Below are positions 1 through 9,607 of a DNA stretch of 64,000 bases, piece by piece (within the stretch, counting starts at the first letter, position 1; the number at the start of each line of letters is the position of its first letter). Location of the stretch: NCBI GenBank assembly GCA_030704615.1, contig CM060731.1, forward strand, positions 54,234,221 to 54,298,220, in the 5' to 3' direction. Origin of the DNA: Takakia lepidozioides. Taxonomy: Eukaryota; Streptophyta; Takakiopsida; Takakiales; Takakiaceae. The notes under the pieces are model-generated. The model saw only the letters and a list, made by a program, of their open reading frames with translations. It did not search any database and was not told where the DNA came from. The translations under genes were made by a program, and so were the position numbers.

Positions 1-137
1 CATCCAAGAGGGTCGGATTTCAAGCTCAAGATTATCTATGATTCCCATGTGGATCCATAGCTACAAGAAACCTGCATGGGTAGATGGTCAATTGGAAGCC
101 GCATCAGCAGTGGCACAATTGATAAAATCAGGCACTC
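1..137 (+). repeat. First copy of an unknown coding-like segment
   Basis: This stretch is repeated at 576-710 in the same orientation, 575 bases away, with clear base identity over its full length. In the second copy it reads as an open frame. Here one extra base near position 48 (the run after GATTCC) shifts the frame and creates a stop, so this copy is broken. It begins at the window edge, so its left limit is unknown. I do not recognise the protein family. It may be a duplicated exon or a piece of a repeat. Confidence 0.6.
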
Positions 138-560
138 CTAATGAAAGTACATTCTTCAACACATTTCACTTGTTTTTCCATCTTATCAGAATCGGCCCTA
201 AAATTCCATGTTGAGTTCTGCAAGTTAGTTGGTTGAGTGAATCTTTGATAGTTTAGAGTGACTTTGACATGATACTGCCAACGTGACGATAGAAAAGTAT
301 CCAAAAACACGTAACAGAGATAAGGAGTAGCTGTGGAATAAATACTTTTCTGATCGTAGTCAATGGTGGGACAACCAAGGCAAAAAGGTGAATGCCTATT
401 AGATTACAGAGAGTAGCAGACGGGATTCAGCATAGGAACTAGTGTGATAAGCTAAGTTGGGTGTTTCCTAGAACAAATCTAGGCTGTCATTATCAGCTGC
501 AAGGCAAGGGTGTATGCATGATTTGTGCAGAGGCAGTGATAGCTGAAGGGCAGGGATAGA
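138..560. other. No gene recognised
   Basis: This is the spacer between the two copies of the unknown segment. Only short open frames occur on either strand, and none shows a recognisable motif or convincing splice signals. Confidence 0.5.
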
Positions 561-809
561 GTGTGGGTCCAGATTCATCCAAGAGGGCCAGATTTCAAGC
601 ACAAGATTACCTATGATTCCCTGTGGATCAATAGCTACAAGAAACCTGCATGGGTAGATGGTCAACTAAAGGCAGGTGCTGCAGTGGCAGAGTTGATAAA
701 ATCAAACACCTCAACCATGACCACAGCTTCTAAAAGAGGATCAAGAGATGGAGTCCACAATGCCTCTTCTGGCACTTCTTGGCATGTGAAGATGCCTTGT
801 GAGGCCTGA
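561..809 (+). pseudogene. Unrecognised coding-like fragment, second copy of the repeat at 1-137
   Basis: An 82-codon open frame includes the repeated segment, with residues such as HPRGPDFKHK, SYKKPAWVDG and AVAELIK. The first copy at 1-137 gives the same peptide after allowing for one inserted base. That both copies preserve similar peptide sequence suggests a coding origin, but no domain can be named. The reading frame runs out 75 bases before the CACTA element at 884. It could be an exon of a duplicated gene or part of an old transposon; I cannot tell which. Confidence 0.35.
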
Positions 810-1191
810 AAGAGGCTCTACGACTTTAAACCAAGAAGACATTTCAGCAGATTCAAATACGAATGTCAGTCTCTTGCTTAAGTCACTACTACGTTTAGGG
901 GGGGTTAGCGACGCCAAGACCCCGGGCGCACTGGACGCGCCGACCCCCCTGCGACTGCAGCGTCGCACAGGCGCCCGGCTCGGGACTTGCGACGTCGGGG
1001 CGTCGTAACGCCGACGCTCGGACGACGTTGTGGCATCTTGCGATGCCATGCCGTCGTCGGAAAGGGGCCTGAACCCATTCCCCCGCCAACGCACGGGGGG
1101 GTTGCGACGCCCTAGCGTCACAACAATTTGCTGCGACGCCCCCGGGATGTTGCGACACCGGGGAATCGCATCGAGACGTCGCAGTGCCACA

Positions 1192-1320
1192 GCCCAGCGA
1201 CGCTTTTGCGACGGCGGGGAATCGCAATGCCCGAAAAATTAAAAAAAAAATAAAAAATAAAATAAAATAAAAAACAGTGTTTTTTTTTTTCCCCCGCCGT
1301 CGCAAAAGCGTCGCTGGGGC
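1192..1320. repeat. GC-rich inverted repeat around an A/T-rich loop, inside the CACTA element
   Basis: The segment 1192-1220 is the reverse complement of 1291-1320 over about 28 bases with one indel. Its core is AGCGACGCTTTTGCGACGGC. The 70-base loop is almost pure A-runs followed by T-runs. It could form a strong cruciform or hairpin. It probably reflects inverted subterminal repeats of the element. Confidence 0.8.
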
Positions 1321-1369
1321 TGCGGCGTTGCGATTCCCCGGCGTCCTGGGGGCGTCACGGAAAATTGAT

Positions 1370-1547
1370 TCTGGGAGTAGCATAATGGGTTTGGCATCCT
1401 CAGACTATAGCCATTGTCCAACAATAAGTTGCAATGCAGCTTTGCAAACCTTAGGCCATTGATAGATATTTGTTCTTGAAGAACTCTCGGGACAAGTCTC
1501 GGTGCAAGTTCCAGCTGTGAGAGCTCCTGTAGAGTACGCATAATGAT
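1370..1547 (-). pseudogene. Candidate captured host exon inside the CACTA element
   Basis: On the minus strand a pyrimidine-rich tract ending TTTGTGTTGCAG precedes an open frame of about 59 codons. It contains ELAPRLVPRVLQEQ and GLRFAKLHCNLLLDNGY. The acceptor-like junction, ordinary base composition and position between GC-rich transposon ends fit a host exon plus its upstream intron carried by the element (transduplication). The open frame then runs into the GC-rich transposon sequence. I do not recognise the parent gene. Confidence 0.4.
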
Positions 1548-2220
1548 CTGCAACACAAATGATAGGATTGAGATAATGGTAGTTACTAGGAGTTAACTTT
1601 TGATATGTATATATATACTTGGACTGCTTTTGTGATACATATATGTATTGTAGATTTGTTGGTTAGTGTGCAGTGTCTTAGAAATGTTATAATGTGGAGG
1701 TCCTAGGTTCAAATATGCATTGCCTTATATATGTAGAACAATGCATGAATTGCCATTGGACAAAACCGGAGTCAATGGTCAACTAATTTTTGAAAATCAA
1801 ATTCAAATTCAAATTTTCCCACCTAAATTCAAATGTACCCCCTTACTGTGACGTCTGGGGGTCGCATTTACAACCCCCGGACGTCCCTAATGCGACGTCG
1901 CAAAAAAAACGTCGTAGAAAAAAACGTTTGTTTTGTTTTTTTTGTTTTTTTTGTTTTTTTTTTTTTTGGATGCCCGGACGTCGCAAGTCGCGCTGGCGCC
2001 GCGGCCGTGGGGTTTGAGATTCCCCGACGACGCTAATTAGCGACGTTGCTGCGACTTTTCGACGTCGCAAAATGCCCCCGGCGTGCCCCGGGCGCCGTAG
2101 AGTATTTTCGTCGCTAATCGCGGCGGTTGGAGGTCGCTGGGGCATCGCTAAACCCCCCCCCCCCCCCCCCCCCCAAACGTAATAGTGAGTGCATTAAAAT
2201 GAAAGGTTTGAGATCAAACA

Positions 2221-2502
2221 ATGGGGGAAGGGGTGAAGCCCAACCACATCACGTTTGTGTGTGTTTGCAATGCTTGTGTAAGCCTGACAGCCCTGGAAAA
2301 GGGCAAAGAGGTCCATGGTGACATTGTCAAAGCTGGAATTGTACCCAATGTCATTCTGAACTCTGCCCTAGTGGACATGTATGCCAAATGTGGGTGCATT
2401 GAGGATGCAAAGCGAGTGTTTGACAATATGGCTGAACGAGATGTGGTGTTGTGGAGCGCAATGATTGCAGGATATGTCTGGAAGGCAGGGCTGAATTTGT
2501 AA
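2221..2502 (+). pseudogene. PLS-class pentatricopeptide repeat (PPR) protein fragment
   Basis: The frame reads as two to three PPR repeats typical of plant organelle RNA-binding factors. Recognisable pieces are GVKPNHITFV, ALEKGKEVHGDIVKAG, NSALVDMYAKCG and ERDVVLWSAMIAGY. A complete PLS protein has many more repeats plus E/DYW tails. Here the frame stops after about 93 codons, with no start context and no continuation nearby. It begins only about 34 bases beyond the CACTA right end, so the transposon may have landed in or beside this relic. I infer a dead fragment. Confidence 0.75.
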
Positions 2503-3000
2503 GCATTGGTTGCAGTCAAACCAGTGAAAATCAATAATTGAGATTTTCCAACTCTTGTGTACTGTAGTGCTGGCAACGGTCTTTAATACTGTATGTTTTC
2601 CAACATGAGTCCAGTGCCAAATAACTGAGGACTTAGTGAGGCTGTGGCTATTACATCTTGTAGCTATCTGGAGTTAGCGGGACCTAACCACCAGCTAGGG
2701 GGGTTTGGTCGCAACTCATCGATCACCAATGTTTGGGCAGAACAATGTTTCTCGCTACCGGGAAGATTTTCACGAGATTCAGGTCTCGAAATTTGGTTTG
2801 TCTCTCTCCGTCTTTCACACACACACTCGTAGGCTCTCCAGGCACAAAAGATAATACTCTTTTTCTCTCATTTGTACTATCCACCTTGGTGTGACCCACA
2901 GTGTCACGGTGATATGTGCCACAATTGATCTAGATCATAGTTCTGGTATCAAATTTGTGTTGTCTGTATCGACGGTGTCTGTGCATTTCTTGAAGTCTTT
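2503..3000. other. No gene recognised
   Basis: This is intergenic sequence between the PPR fragment and the HECT-like relic. A short CA/CT-rich patch occurs near 2805-2830. Nothing else can be assigned. Confidence 0.4.
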
Positions 3001-3495
3001 GTGTGCAGATGGGTGGGATGTCAATGTAGATGCTGTCGCGGATGGGTGGGATGTCGATGTAGATGTTGTCCGCAGCCTCCCTCGGCTTTGCAAGGGCTCC
3101 CTCCAAAGACCCTCCGAGTCGTTTTTAATGGTGCTCCTACCATCGACGCCAAGGATATCTTGGCTAAGTGCACCTTTTTCAATGTTGAGGAAAAACAAAT
3201 CAAGTTTTTCAAGAGTTGTATGCGTCACATAACATACCCTGAGCGCGCACAACTTGTGGTCTTCACCGTAGCGTGTCAGAGTGTTTTGGATGGAAAAGAA
3301 TTGCGGTCGAAAAGCTCCCTCGTGCAGATGAAGGATTTCCACATTCTTCTACATGTTTCTCATATACTTGCCTACGGTGATGAGGAGACCATGCTCCGTA
3401 GAATCAACTATACAACTCTAGATTCTAATGGAGCCAGTTGGATACTTTGTTGGAACTCTTTCATTCTTCCTTGTATGTTGGACATCTTGGGATAG
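3001..3495 (+). pseudogene. HECT-domain-like fragment (possible ubiquitin ligase relic)
   Basis: An open frame of about 165 codons starts with a 33-bp tandem repeat (about 3008-3073, WVGCQCRCC-type). It then reads FNGAPTIDAKDILAKC, ITYPERAQLVVFTV and YGDEETMLRRINY. The order and spacing resemble the C-terminal half of HECT E3 ligases (NGxPxIDVxD, then an ERAxLLxFVTG-like strand, then the final helix). The catalytic Cys region, normally TCFxxLxLP, appears here as MKDFHILLHVS with no Cys, so it would be inactive. There is no N-lobe upstream and no obvious gene around it. The match is by eye and moderate only. Confidence 0.4.
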
Positions 3496-3639
3496 ACCAT
3501 TGCTTGCATTCAAGAAGTGTAGTATTGGAAAGGAATTCAACATGATGTGACAGCCTATGTCTCCAAGTGTGAGGCATATCGCTCTAACCTTCACTTCCTA
3601 GGGTGGGGTTATTTGGAAAAAAAATGGAAAAAATGTACG

Positions 3640-3995
3640 CCTTATTAAAGCATGTACAGAGCATAAGTGCAAAGTGGAGTTTGCTAGAATCATTCAGACT
3701 CAGGTGACATGGATCATTGATGGCCATCCTCTAAACTATGAGCGGGAATAAACTATGGTTGCCTCTGGATTTGTTATTCATGATATGGTGTATGAAATTA
3801 CAGTGGGCAATTTTGCCAATTGCACTTGCCTTAGAGTTTATCATGCTCTCAAGCAGTTTTGGGAAGAGAGAGAAATACATCTTATGCAAACATGTATATT
3901 ACATCTTTCTCAATATGATGTTTTTTGATCCAAAATGCTTTATTTACCAACCTATTCTCGGTTATGATGAATTTCAAACACTTCTGCAACCATAG
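3640..3995 (+). pseudogene. Degenerate SWIM zinc-finger fragment, copy 1
   Basis: Two frames together give a SWIM-like CxCx(n)CxH signature. One frame carries YEITVGNFANCTCL. After a frameshift near 3850 the other frame has GKREKYILCKHVYYIFLNMM and YQPILGYDEF. SWIM fingers occur in plant E3 ligases and in MULE/FAR1-type transposases. The upstream peptide (ending HKCKVEFARI) is also shared with copy 2 at 4930-5290. Frame damage makes this a relic. The neighbouring HECT-like relic may or may not have belonged to the same gene. Confidence 0.5.
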
Positions 3996-4929
3996 AATTT
4001 GAGTCGTTCATGATCAATGATGTAGTATTCGCGATCATTCACCACATAATCCTGATCATTGCTCTTGTCATGGCAATTAGCATTAAAGATGTTATAGATT
4101 TGAATTTGAATAATGTTGTTTCTCGGTTGTCTTTGTAAGAACTTCATGGTTTCATTTTGGCCTTCTTGACAGAAAAAACAATGGCAACCCTCCACTACCA
4201 TAAACATGCATTGCAAACAACTTTTAAATGGAATGATCAAAATTTATTTTTTATTTTTCCTTTGAGGCTGCATAATTTCTATGCTCGTGATGTTTAAGAC
4301 TTCGCCCTGATGTTTTTACAGTAATTTCTTCTAAGGACAACATTACATGACTTCATACTTGACAAAAAAAATTGTTTGTCAAGATTTCCATCCTCTGTAA
4401 TAAGCTCCTTCATGCCAAGGGTATAGGCTTTGTTTCTTAGCCTCCACTCACACTAAGGCTTCATTAACACTTACTCCAAAATTGCTCACATCATAATTTC
4501 TCTCAAGGGAGGAAACCACAATCGTTAACGATCGCGGGTTTATTTGCGCCTGTCGTAGACGGCCTCTCCATAACATTAACAAAGACGGACCTCAATAGTG
4601 CTCTCTTGCTCTTACCTTCTCGAAACTGTTTTGATTATTTGGGACTAAAGAGTTTAAGCATCACAAGTTCTGCATCTGCCATAACAACTTCGAACATGAG
4701 ACGATAAATGCGAGTCAATGCTTCAGAAGTCACCCTCACCAAACTTATGACCATTGAAGGTACGAAACTGTCTAACTGCACATGAGATTTCAAAGTTGGA
4801 AGACGTAAAATTTCGGCTTCCTGGATGTCAAATTATGTCTATGATAACAAATCACACGTTTTTTTGTCTGATGATAGTTGTGTTATATCTACTACTGGGC
4901 TAATGAACATCATATCAAAAAGAATGAGA
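3996..4929. other. AT-rich spacer, no gene recognised
   Basis: This separates the two SWIM-like copies. Only short frames with no motif are present on either strand. Confidence 0.45.
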
Positions 4930-5290
4930 AGGTAGTATGTCGTATTGCTCCAAGTACAGATCACAAGTGCAAAGTCAAGTTTGCAAGAAGCCTTCATGTG
5001 CTGGTCACATATATATCTTTGATGTTCTTGTTCTAGGATATGGGCAAGTTTACGTGCACCCGTGACTTTATGATCTGTTATTCATGGTAGGGCATATGAA
5101 ATCACGGTGGGAATCTTTTCAAATTGTCCATGTCTTGGTTCATTCTATGCTTTCAAGTAGTGTCGGAAAAAGAGGAAAAGACATCCCATGTAAGCATCTC
5201 TATTATATCTTAATTAACATGATGTTATGTAACCCCAAACGTGACGAGTTCATTCATCAGCTCATTATAGGGCGCTACGATGAGGTTTAA
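4930..5290 (+). pseudogene. Degenerate SWIM zinc-finger fragment, copy 2
   Basis: This is a direct repeat of 3640-3995, about 1.3 kb downstream. It reads DHKCKVKFAR, then AYEITVGIFSNCPCLGS and, after a frameshift, GKRGKDIPCKHLYYILINMM and FIHQLIIGRYDEV. The CPC and CKH pairs match the SWIM consensus slightly better than copy 1. Both copies are shifted between the CxC and CxH halves, so neither encodes a working finger. The duplication looks old. Confidence 0.5.
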
Positions 5291-6380
5291 CACTCTTTTG
5301 TATTGAGATAGTTGACATATAGTTTGAATAGTTCATTTATTTGAGTTTCGAGGGCATTTGGTTGATCTATTGTACATTGTTTTTTTAGTATCATTCAATG
5401 CTCAATGTAATGCCAATGGAGATCCACATTACATTTTACATATCTTTTGTAATTTGGTGGTTATACATCTCTATTTCATGGCATTTGATGCACTGAATCA
5501 TTGCAAACCATTGTTGCCTTGTAGCAAAAGAGAAAATATTCAAAATAACCTGCCACCTTCTGGCTGTTCTACTCCAACCCATGCGACAACAAAGGGGGCC
5601 TCAATAAAGGCACCATGCTCTCAAATCCCACATGTGAGTAATGTGCTATAGCTCTGTAGCATCCAAAGCAGCCCATTTGACGGCCAAATTAGTTAGTTGT
5701 ACATAGTGTATAGGCTTAGGTTGCCAAAGATCGGTGTCAAGAAAGGTCTCAGCTGAAGTGGTCAAATTGCCTACATAGACTTCCATGCGTGTGATTCAGA
5801 GACAATAGGTCTGTTATCCCTTTGTAGTATGCATGATCCAACGCAACTTCCCTGAACTTGTTTCTAATCTATAACATGGGCACCACATATAAACCGAGCA
5901 CCACAAAGAAAGCATTGCAGATAGGACAAAGTTGAAAAATAAATGCAATGTTGTAAAACTGATAGGAACGCCTGCCTATGGAACCCACAACCCTCTCTTG
6001 CCCTCCGCTTTTCAAAGAAAATGACGACTGCGCTTGGAAAATTCAAATCCATGGATCATTGCATGTCGTACGGCCTAACCACATGATGAGACGTATTATG
6101 CCAAAAGTTCACAATCCACAATCCAAGGACTCACATGCTTGGTGAGCCCAACACCTCTAGAGTGTAAAACATGCATAAGATTCCACCATGTAGAATGCCA
6201 TTGTGTAGGACAACCTCTCCATTGTGACCACGGTTGTGGCAATTGCAACTTCGACATTGACTCTGCGGTCCATGGAGCCAACGGATGGGTTATCCGAACG
6301 CCGATAGAGCCCAGCAAGCAGAGCGCATAGGGGTACATATAACATCATGCCATTTTTTTTAGGCGTGGTCCCTTCCTCAC
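5291..6380. other. No gene recognised
   Basis: AT-rich intergenic sequence with several short frames on both strands and no domain, splice or repeat signal that I can identify. Confidence 0.4.
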
Positions 6381-6395
6381 AGAAAAGGAAAAATG

Positions 6396-6570
6396 ACCAA
6401 CAATTAGTAGCTCAATTGGTTAATGCACTGATATGATGCTGGGGTCAAATCCTGCTACTTGACGGGTGTGGTATATTCTTCTCCCCCTTTCCCCTGGGCG
6501 GTGTCCCATTTCTACACCTTCATGGCGCGGTTACTGTGAAGGAGGTTATTTTCTCCTCTCAGTATTAAGG
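6396..6570 (+). mobile_element. tRNA-derived SINE
   Basis: An RNA polymerase III A box, TAGCTCAATTGG (6408-6419), is followed by a B-box-like GGGTCAAATCC (6442-6452). This is the layout of a tRNA-derived promoter. A non-tRNA body follows and the unit ends in a T-rich stretch near 6560-6600. The A box matches the consensus TRGCNNARYNGG fully and the B box has one mismatch. The tRNA part cannot fold as a functional tRNA, so I call a SINE. The downstream LINE 3' end follows immediately, so the right border is blurred. Confidence 0.6.
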
Positions 6571-6571
6571 G

Positions 6572-9105
6572 GCCTGATTTTTATTTATTATTTATTTTTT
6601 GGTCAACAGGGGGATAGGCTAACTTTATTGTAATGTAGTTGGACAAAGCCCTTACATATTATTTGGGATTATTCGGGGAAAAAAATTAAAACCCCTTAGA
6701 CGCCAGAAGGCACACACACCGTAATCAGTGAAAAGAGAACTGTGGCTGGGAATTTAACTGGCGAACATTGCAGCCTCAAATGCAGCTAAGCAAGGGAGAG
6801 CATGAAAAACTGAATCAAAACAGTGAGTTATCCTCAAACAGGGGTAGGAAAAAGAGTTATGGAGACCAAGTTGCCTTTAAGGCCTTATCCGACCAGAGGA
6901 TTCCCAAGGGATTAGCCAAGATCTATCCTTCTTGGCTCAAACTGTTCAACGATAGTTGAGTCTCGAGGGTTTTGCCGAGGTCTTCAAGTGTTTCCAGTTG
7001 ACCTCACGATCGAACTCCGAGGATACTTTGGACTGTTGAGCGCTTGTTTCTCCAGTGTAGGGGCGGAAGCTCTGGCCATGTCATGAGTCCTCTGAAGTGG
7101 TGACACAGATGAGCCCGTGGTGAGCCCAGGTGTTCCTGAATTTCTCGTAGATGGCAGGAGCTCCTGCGATTGCGTTGCATATCTGCACAGAGTTTAACCC
7201 AGGCTTTGCATGACTCGATGCTCAAATCATAGAAAACAAGGGCCAAAATGGTGGAGATTGAGGAGGTGGAGTAGAGAATGATTTTGAGCATCTGACTTTC
7301 CAAAGATGCCACAAGACCGAGCCCCTAAGAGATTCAAACACAGGGCAAGAGATGGATTTTTGCTTGGTGAGGGGGTCATAGTTTAGCAGCAGGTCTGTGA
7401 CCGAGAGATACCTTGGGCTCCAGTGATGGTAGAAACCTTTGATGAAGGGCCAGATGTTCCTAGGATATAGGCAAGTAAGAAGCGCATGCTCTATACTTTC
7501 CAGAATACCCGTTTGACAGCATTGGCAAAGGATGGCTGATTGGAATTGAAGCCATTCTCCGACCTTAAGCACTCTGTTGGCGATCTGCCAGAGAAGGGCC
7601 ACCACCTCGGCCAGACGGGTCTTGATCCAAACCGAAGCCTAGATTATTGACCATTTTTCGTTTTGGAACCCATGGTGTTGCCATCTTGTATCCCATTTGG
7701 ACTGCATGGGCTGGGCATTCTGGATGGCTTGGTAGCCCTTCTTGGTTGAATAAGTGTAGAAGGGGTGAGGCCCTTTGGGAAAATTCCAGGACCATTCATC
7801 TGGGTCCAAGGGGAGTTCGGCCAATGGTCTCCCCAAGATCCAAAAGAATCTGTTGGTTTTCAGCCACACATGCAGAGAGTCCATGGCTGTTGGAATCCGG
7901 TCAATTGCTTTGGAAGGCAGGGACCATCCGCAGACCCTTATCTGAGTCAATGGGATGAGTGGAATTTCTAGATGTTGATCTGCAGCGCCATAGTGGTCGG
8001 ATTTATGGAGAAAGGAAATACCGCATGATGGAAAGCCGAGGTTGCTTGCACAAAGAAGATTGTTAGAGCATTCTGGTGGACGGCCAAAGCCCAGAAATTG
8101 TGCTGAGGCTGATTTGGGCCAGACTGGAGGTTGGCAAGCCACAAGGGTGGGAATGAACTCTTGATTTCATCATAACCTTTCGTGGCCCTGCTTTTCCCTA
8201 CCATAGTTGCTACTGAGTCAAGCGTCTTCTAGTCACCATTGAACCAGAGGTGTCCTACTCTGCTGACCCCCAGGCGATCCCAGGCCGCCCAACGCTTTGC
8301 CTCATTTCTTTAAGCAGGTGAGAGGGAGACCGGGTTGAGAAACAGACTCTGTCGAGTGGTGTCCTGGAAGGTGACAGGTTCCCTTTTCTTGAGGAATTTT
8401 CTCAGCTTATCCCTGGCTTTCTAGATAGCTCCCCACAACGGTGATCCAGGCATCTTATGCTTAAACCCTTGGACCGACCATCTAAGAGAGGGATTCCATC
8501 TCACAGATTTGAGGGGAGATGCCTGCATTATGCGGTGCCACAAGGAATTTCCACCACCCTCCCACTGGGCCAAAGAATCGAGGAACCCATTTGCCCAGGA
8601 GGGCCGTAATCTGAGACTCGGGGTCAAGCACCCCTAGCCCTCCCATCTTTTTGGGCATACAGATTTGTTTCCATGCTACCTGGGGCCTTTTTTTCTGGCC
8701 AAATGATTCTGCTCCCCATATGTAGTTCCTAATGAGGCGGGTGACCTCTTTGATGTATTTGGGGTCTGGTCTCCAGGAAGAAGCATAGTACCAGATACCT
8801 GCTTCCAGAATTTGTTTGGCTGTGAGAGCCCTTCCTGTGATGGTAAGGTGCTTTGAACCCCAGTAGGTTAGTTGTCGTTTGAGTTTGGCGAGGACTGGGC
8901 CAAATCTCTGGTGGTCTTTCAATCCAATGCCAAAGGTATAACCTAGCAATGTGGTGGTTTCCCCTGGCTGCAACCATTTTAGGCGATGGTGGGCTCCCAA
9001 GGTGGGGGAAGGACCCATGGGCGTTGCAGAGAGGTCACCCACCAGCACAGCGGCAGTTTTGTTCTAGTTGACTAACAAGCAGAAGGTGTCAAGGGTTCCA
9101 TGTGT
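6572..9105 (-). mobile_element. 5'-truncated L1-type LINE (copy A), minus strand
   Basis: The poly(A) side lies at the low coordinate (T-rich run at about 6572-6600), followed by a 3' motif shared with the other two L1s here (GG..CAA(A)CAGGGG). Reading from high to low coordinates gives the RT thumb and connection region (NKTAAVLVGDL, GRALTAKQILEAG, RNYIWGAESFG) at 8482-9048. The region before the zf-RVT domain is at 7639-8142, and the zf-RVT domain itself (LWQIANRVLK, CQCCQTGILESIEHALLTC) at 7222-7605. The YADD catalytic palm and everything upstream are missing, so truncation occurred just 3' of the active site. Several stops and frameshifts are present. No clear target duplication was found. 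Confidence 0.85.
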
Positions 9106-9261
9106 TCCCTTTATAAAAAAGAAAAAGAAAAAGAAAGAATAAATAAATGAGAAAAGGCAGGCACCAAAACAGGAGCAGAATGGGCGTGTATGATATGATG
9201 GAATAGTCGAGGGTTGCGTGGCAGCACGTGAGTGGGCAGCGAGGCCCGGACCACGAGCACA

Positions 9262-9290
9262 GAGGGAGAGAGAGAGAGAGAGAGAGAGAG
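9262..9290. promoter_or_regulatory. GA/CT microsatellite upstream of the BORDER-like gene
   Basis: An AG dinucleotide run of about 28 bases lies roughly 135-165 bp upstream of the first upstream ATG of the next gene. GA repeats of this kind are common in plant 5' regions and can bind GAGA-binding (BBR/BPC) factors. A regulatory role here is inference; it may be only a microsatellite. Confidence 0.4.
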
Positions 9291-9425
9291 GTGGGCTAGG
9301 GTGCGTGCTGCGTGCGTGCCGCCATAGCCACAAGCTTATTACTGCTTTCCTCTGTCTGTGTGTGTTTCCCTTTGGTCAGGCCACATAGGTAAGTAGTGGA
9401 GGAGAGGCTGCTTCATTGCAAAATT

Positions 9426-9518
9426 ATGTTGGGTGCGGGTATCTGTAAGGAAATGGAGAAGGAAATGGCAGATTGGTGTGGCGATATCTTCCAGACCGTG
9501 AAGAGGCGGCGAATCTGA
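9426..9518 (+). CDS. Upstream ORF (30 codons) before the BORDER-like gene
   Basis: ATG at 9426 opens a frame that ends at TGA 9516-9518. It contains two further in-frame ATGs and a basic C-terminus (TVKRRRI). It precedes the main ATG at 9608 by about 90 bases and lies in a different frame. If the transcript starts upstream of 9426, this uORF would be met first and could lower translation of the main ORF. No RNA evidence is available for the transcription start. Confidence 0.4.
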   Translation: MLGAGICKEMEKEMADWCGDIFQTVKRRRI

Positions 9519-9607
9519 GGCTGTGGATCTGGCCCCTGTCGTGGGTTGGAAGGCGGAGATCGGTGCGACCAGAGGCTGCGGACTGGAAAAGTACTCCGCG
9601 ACCTAAG

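Larger units (their letters stand above)
884..2187. mobile_element. Non-autonomous CACTA (En/Spm) transposon with AGT target duplication
   Basis: The left end starts CACTACTACGTTTAGGGGGG and the right end finishes CCCAAACGTAATAGTG, which are inverted repeats of each other. The element is flanked by the 3-bp direct repeat AGT at 881-883 and 2188-2190, as expected for CACTA elements. Subterminal regions (about 900-1350 and 1850-2150) are very GC-rich and packed with GCGACG/CGTCGC words. Such arrays are known as transposase-binding repeats in this superfamily. The middle (about 1365-1800) has ordinary plant composition. No transposase frame is visible, so the element would depend on a partner in trans. 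The poly-C run near the right end makes the exact TIR length uncertain. Confidence 0.9.

Noticed and set aside
741-1383. Minus-strand ORFs of 149 and 162 codons at 741-1383
   Set aside because: They arise from the GC-rich subterminal repeats of the CACTA element, where stop codons are scarce by composition.
1790-2145. Short basic ORFs around 1790-2145
   Set aside because: They are translations of homopolymer runs and CACTA subterminal repeats, not proteins.
6157-6348. Mirror-image ORFs on both strands at 6.1-6.35 kb
   Set aside because: Short overlapping frames with no domain and no conserved context.
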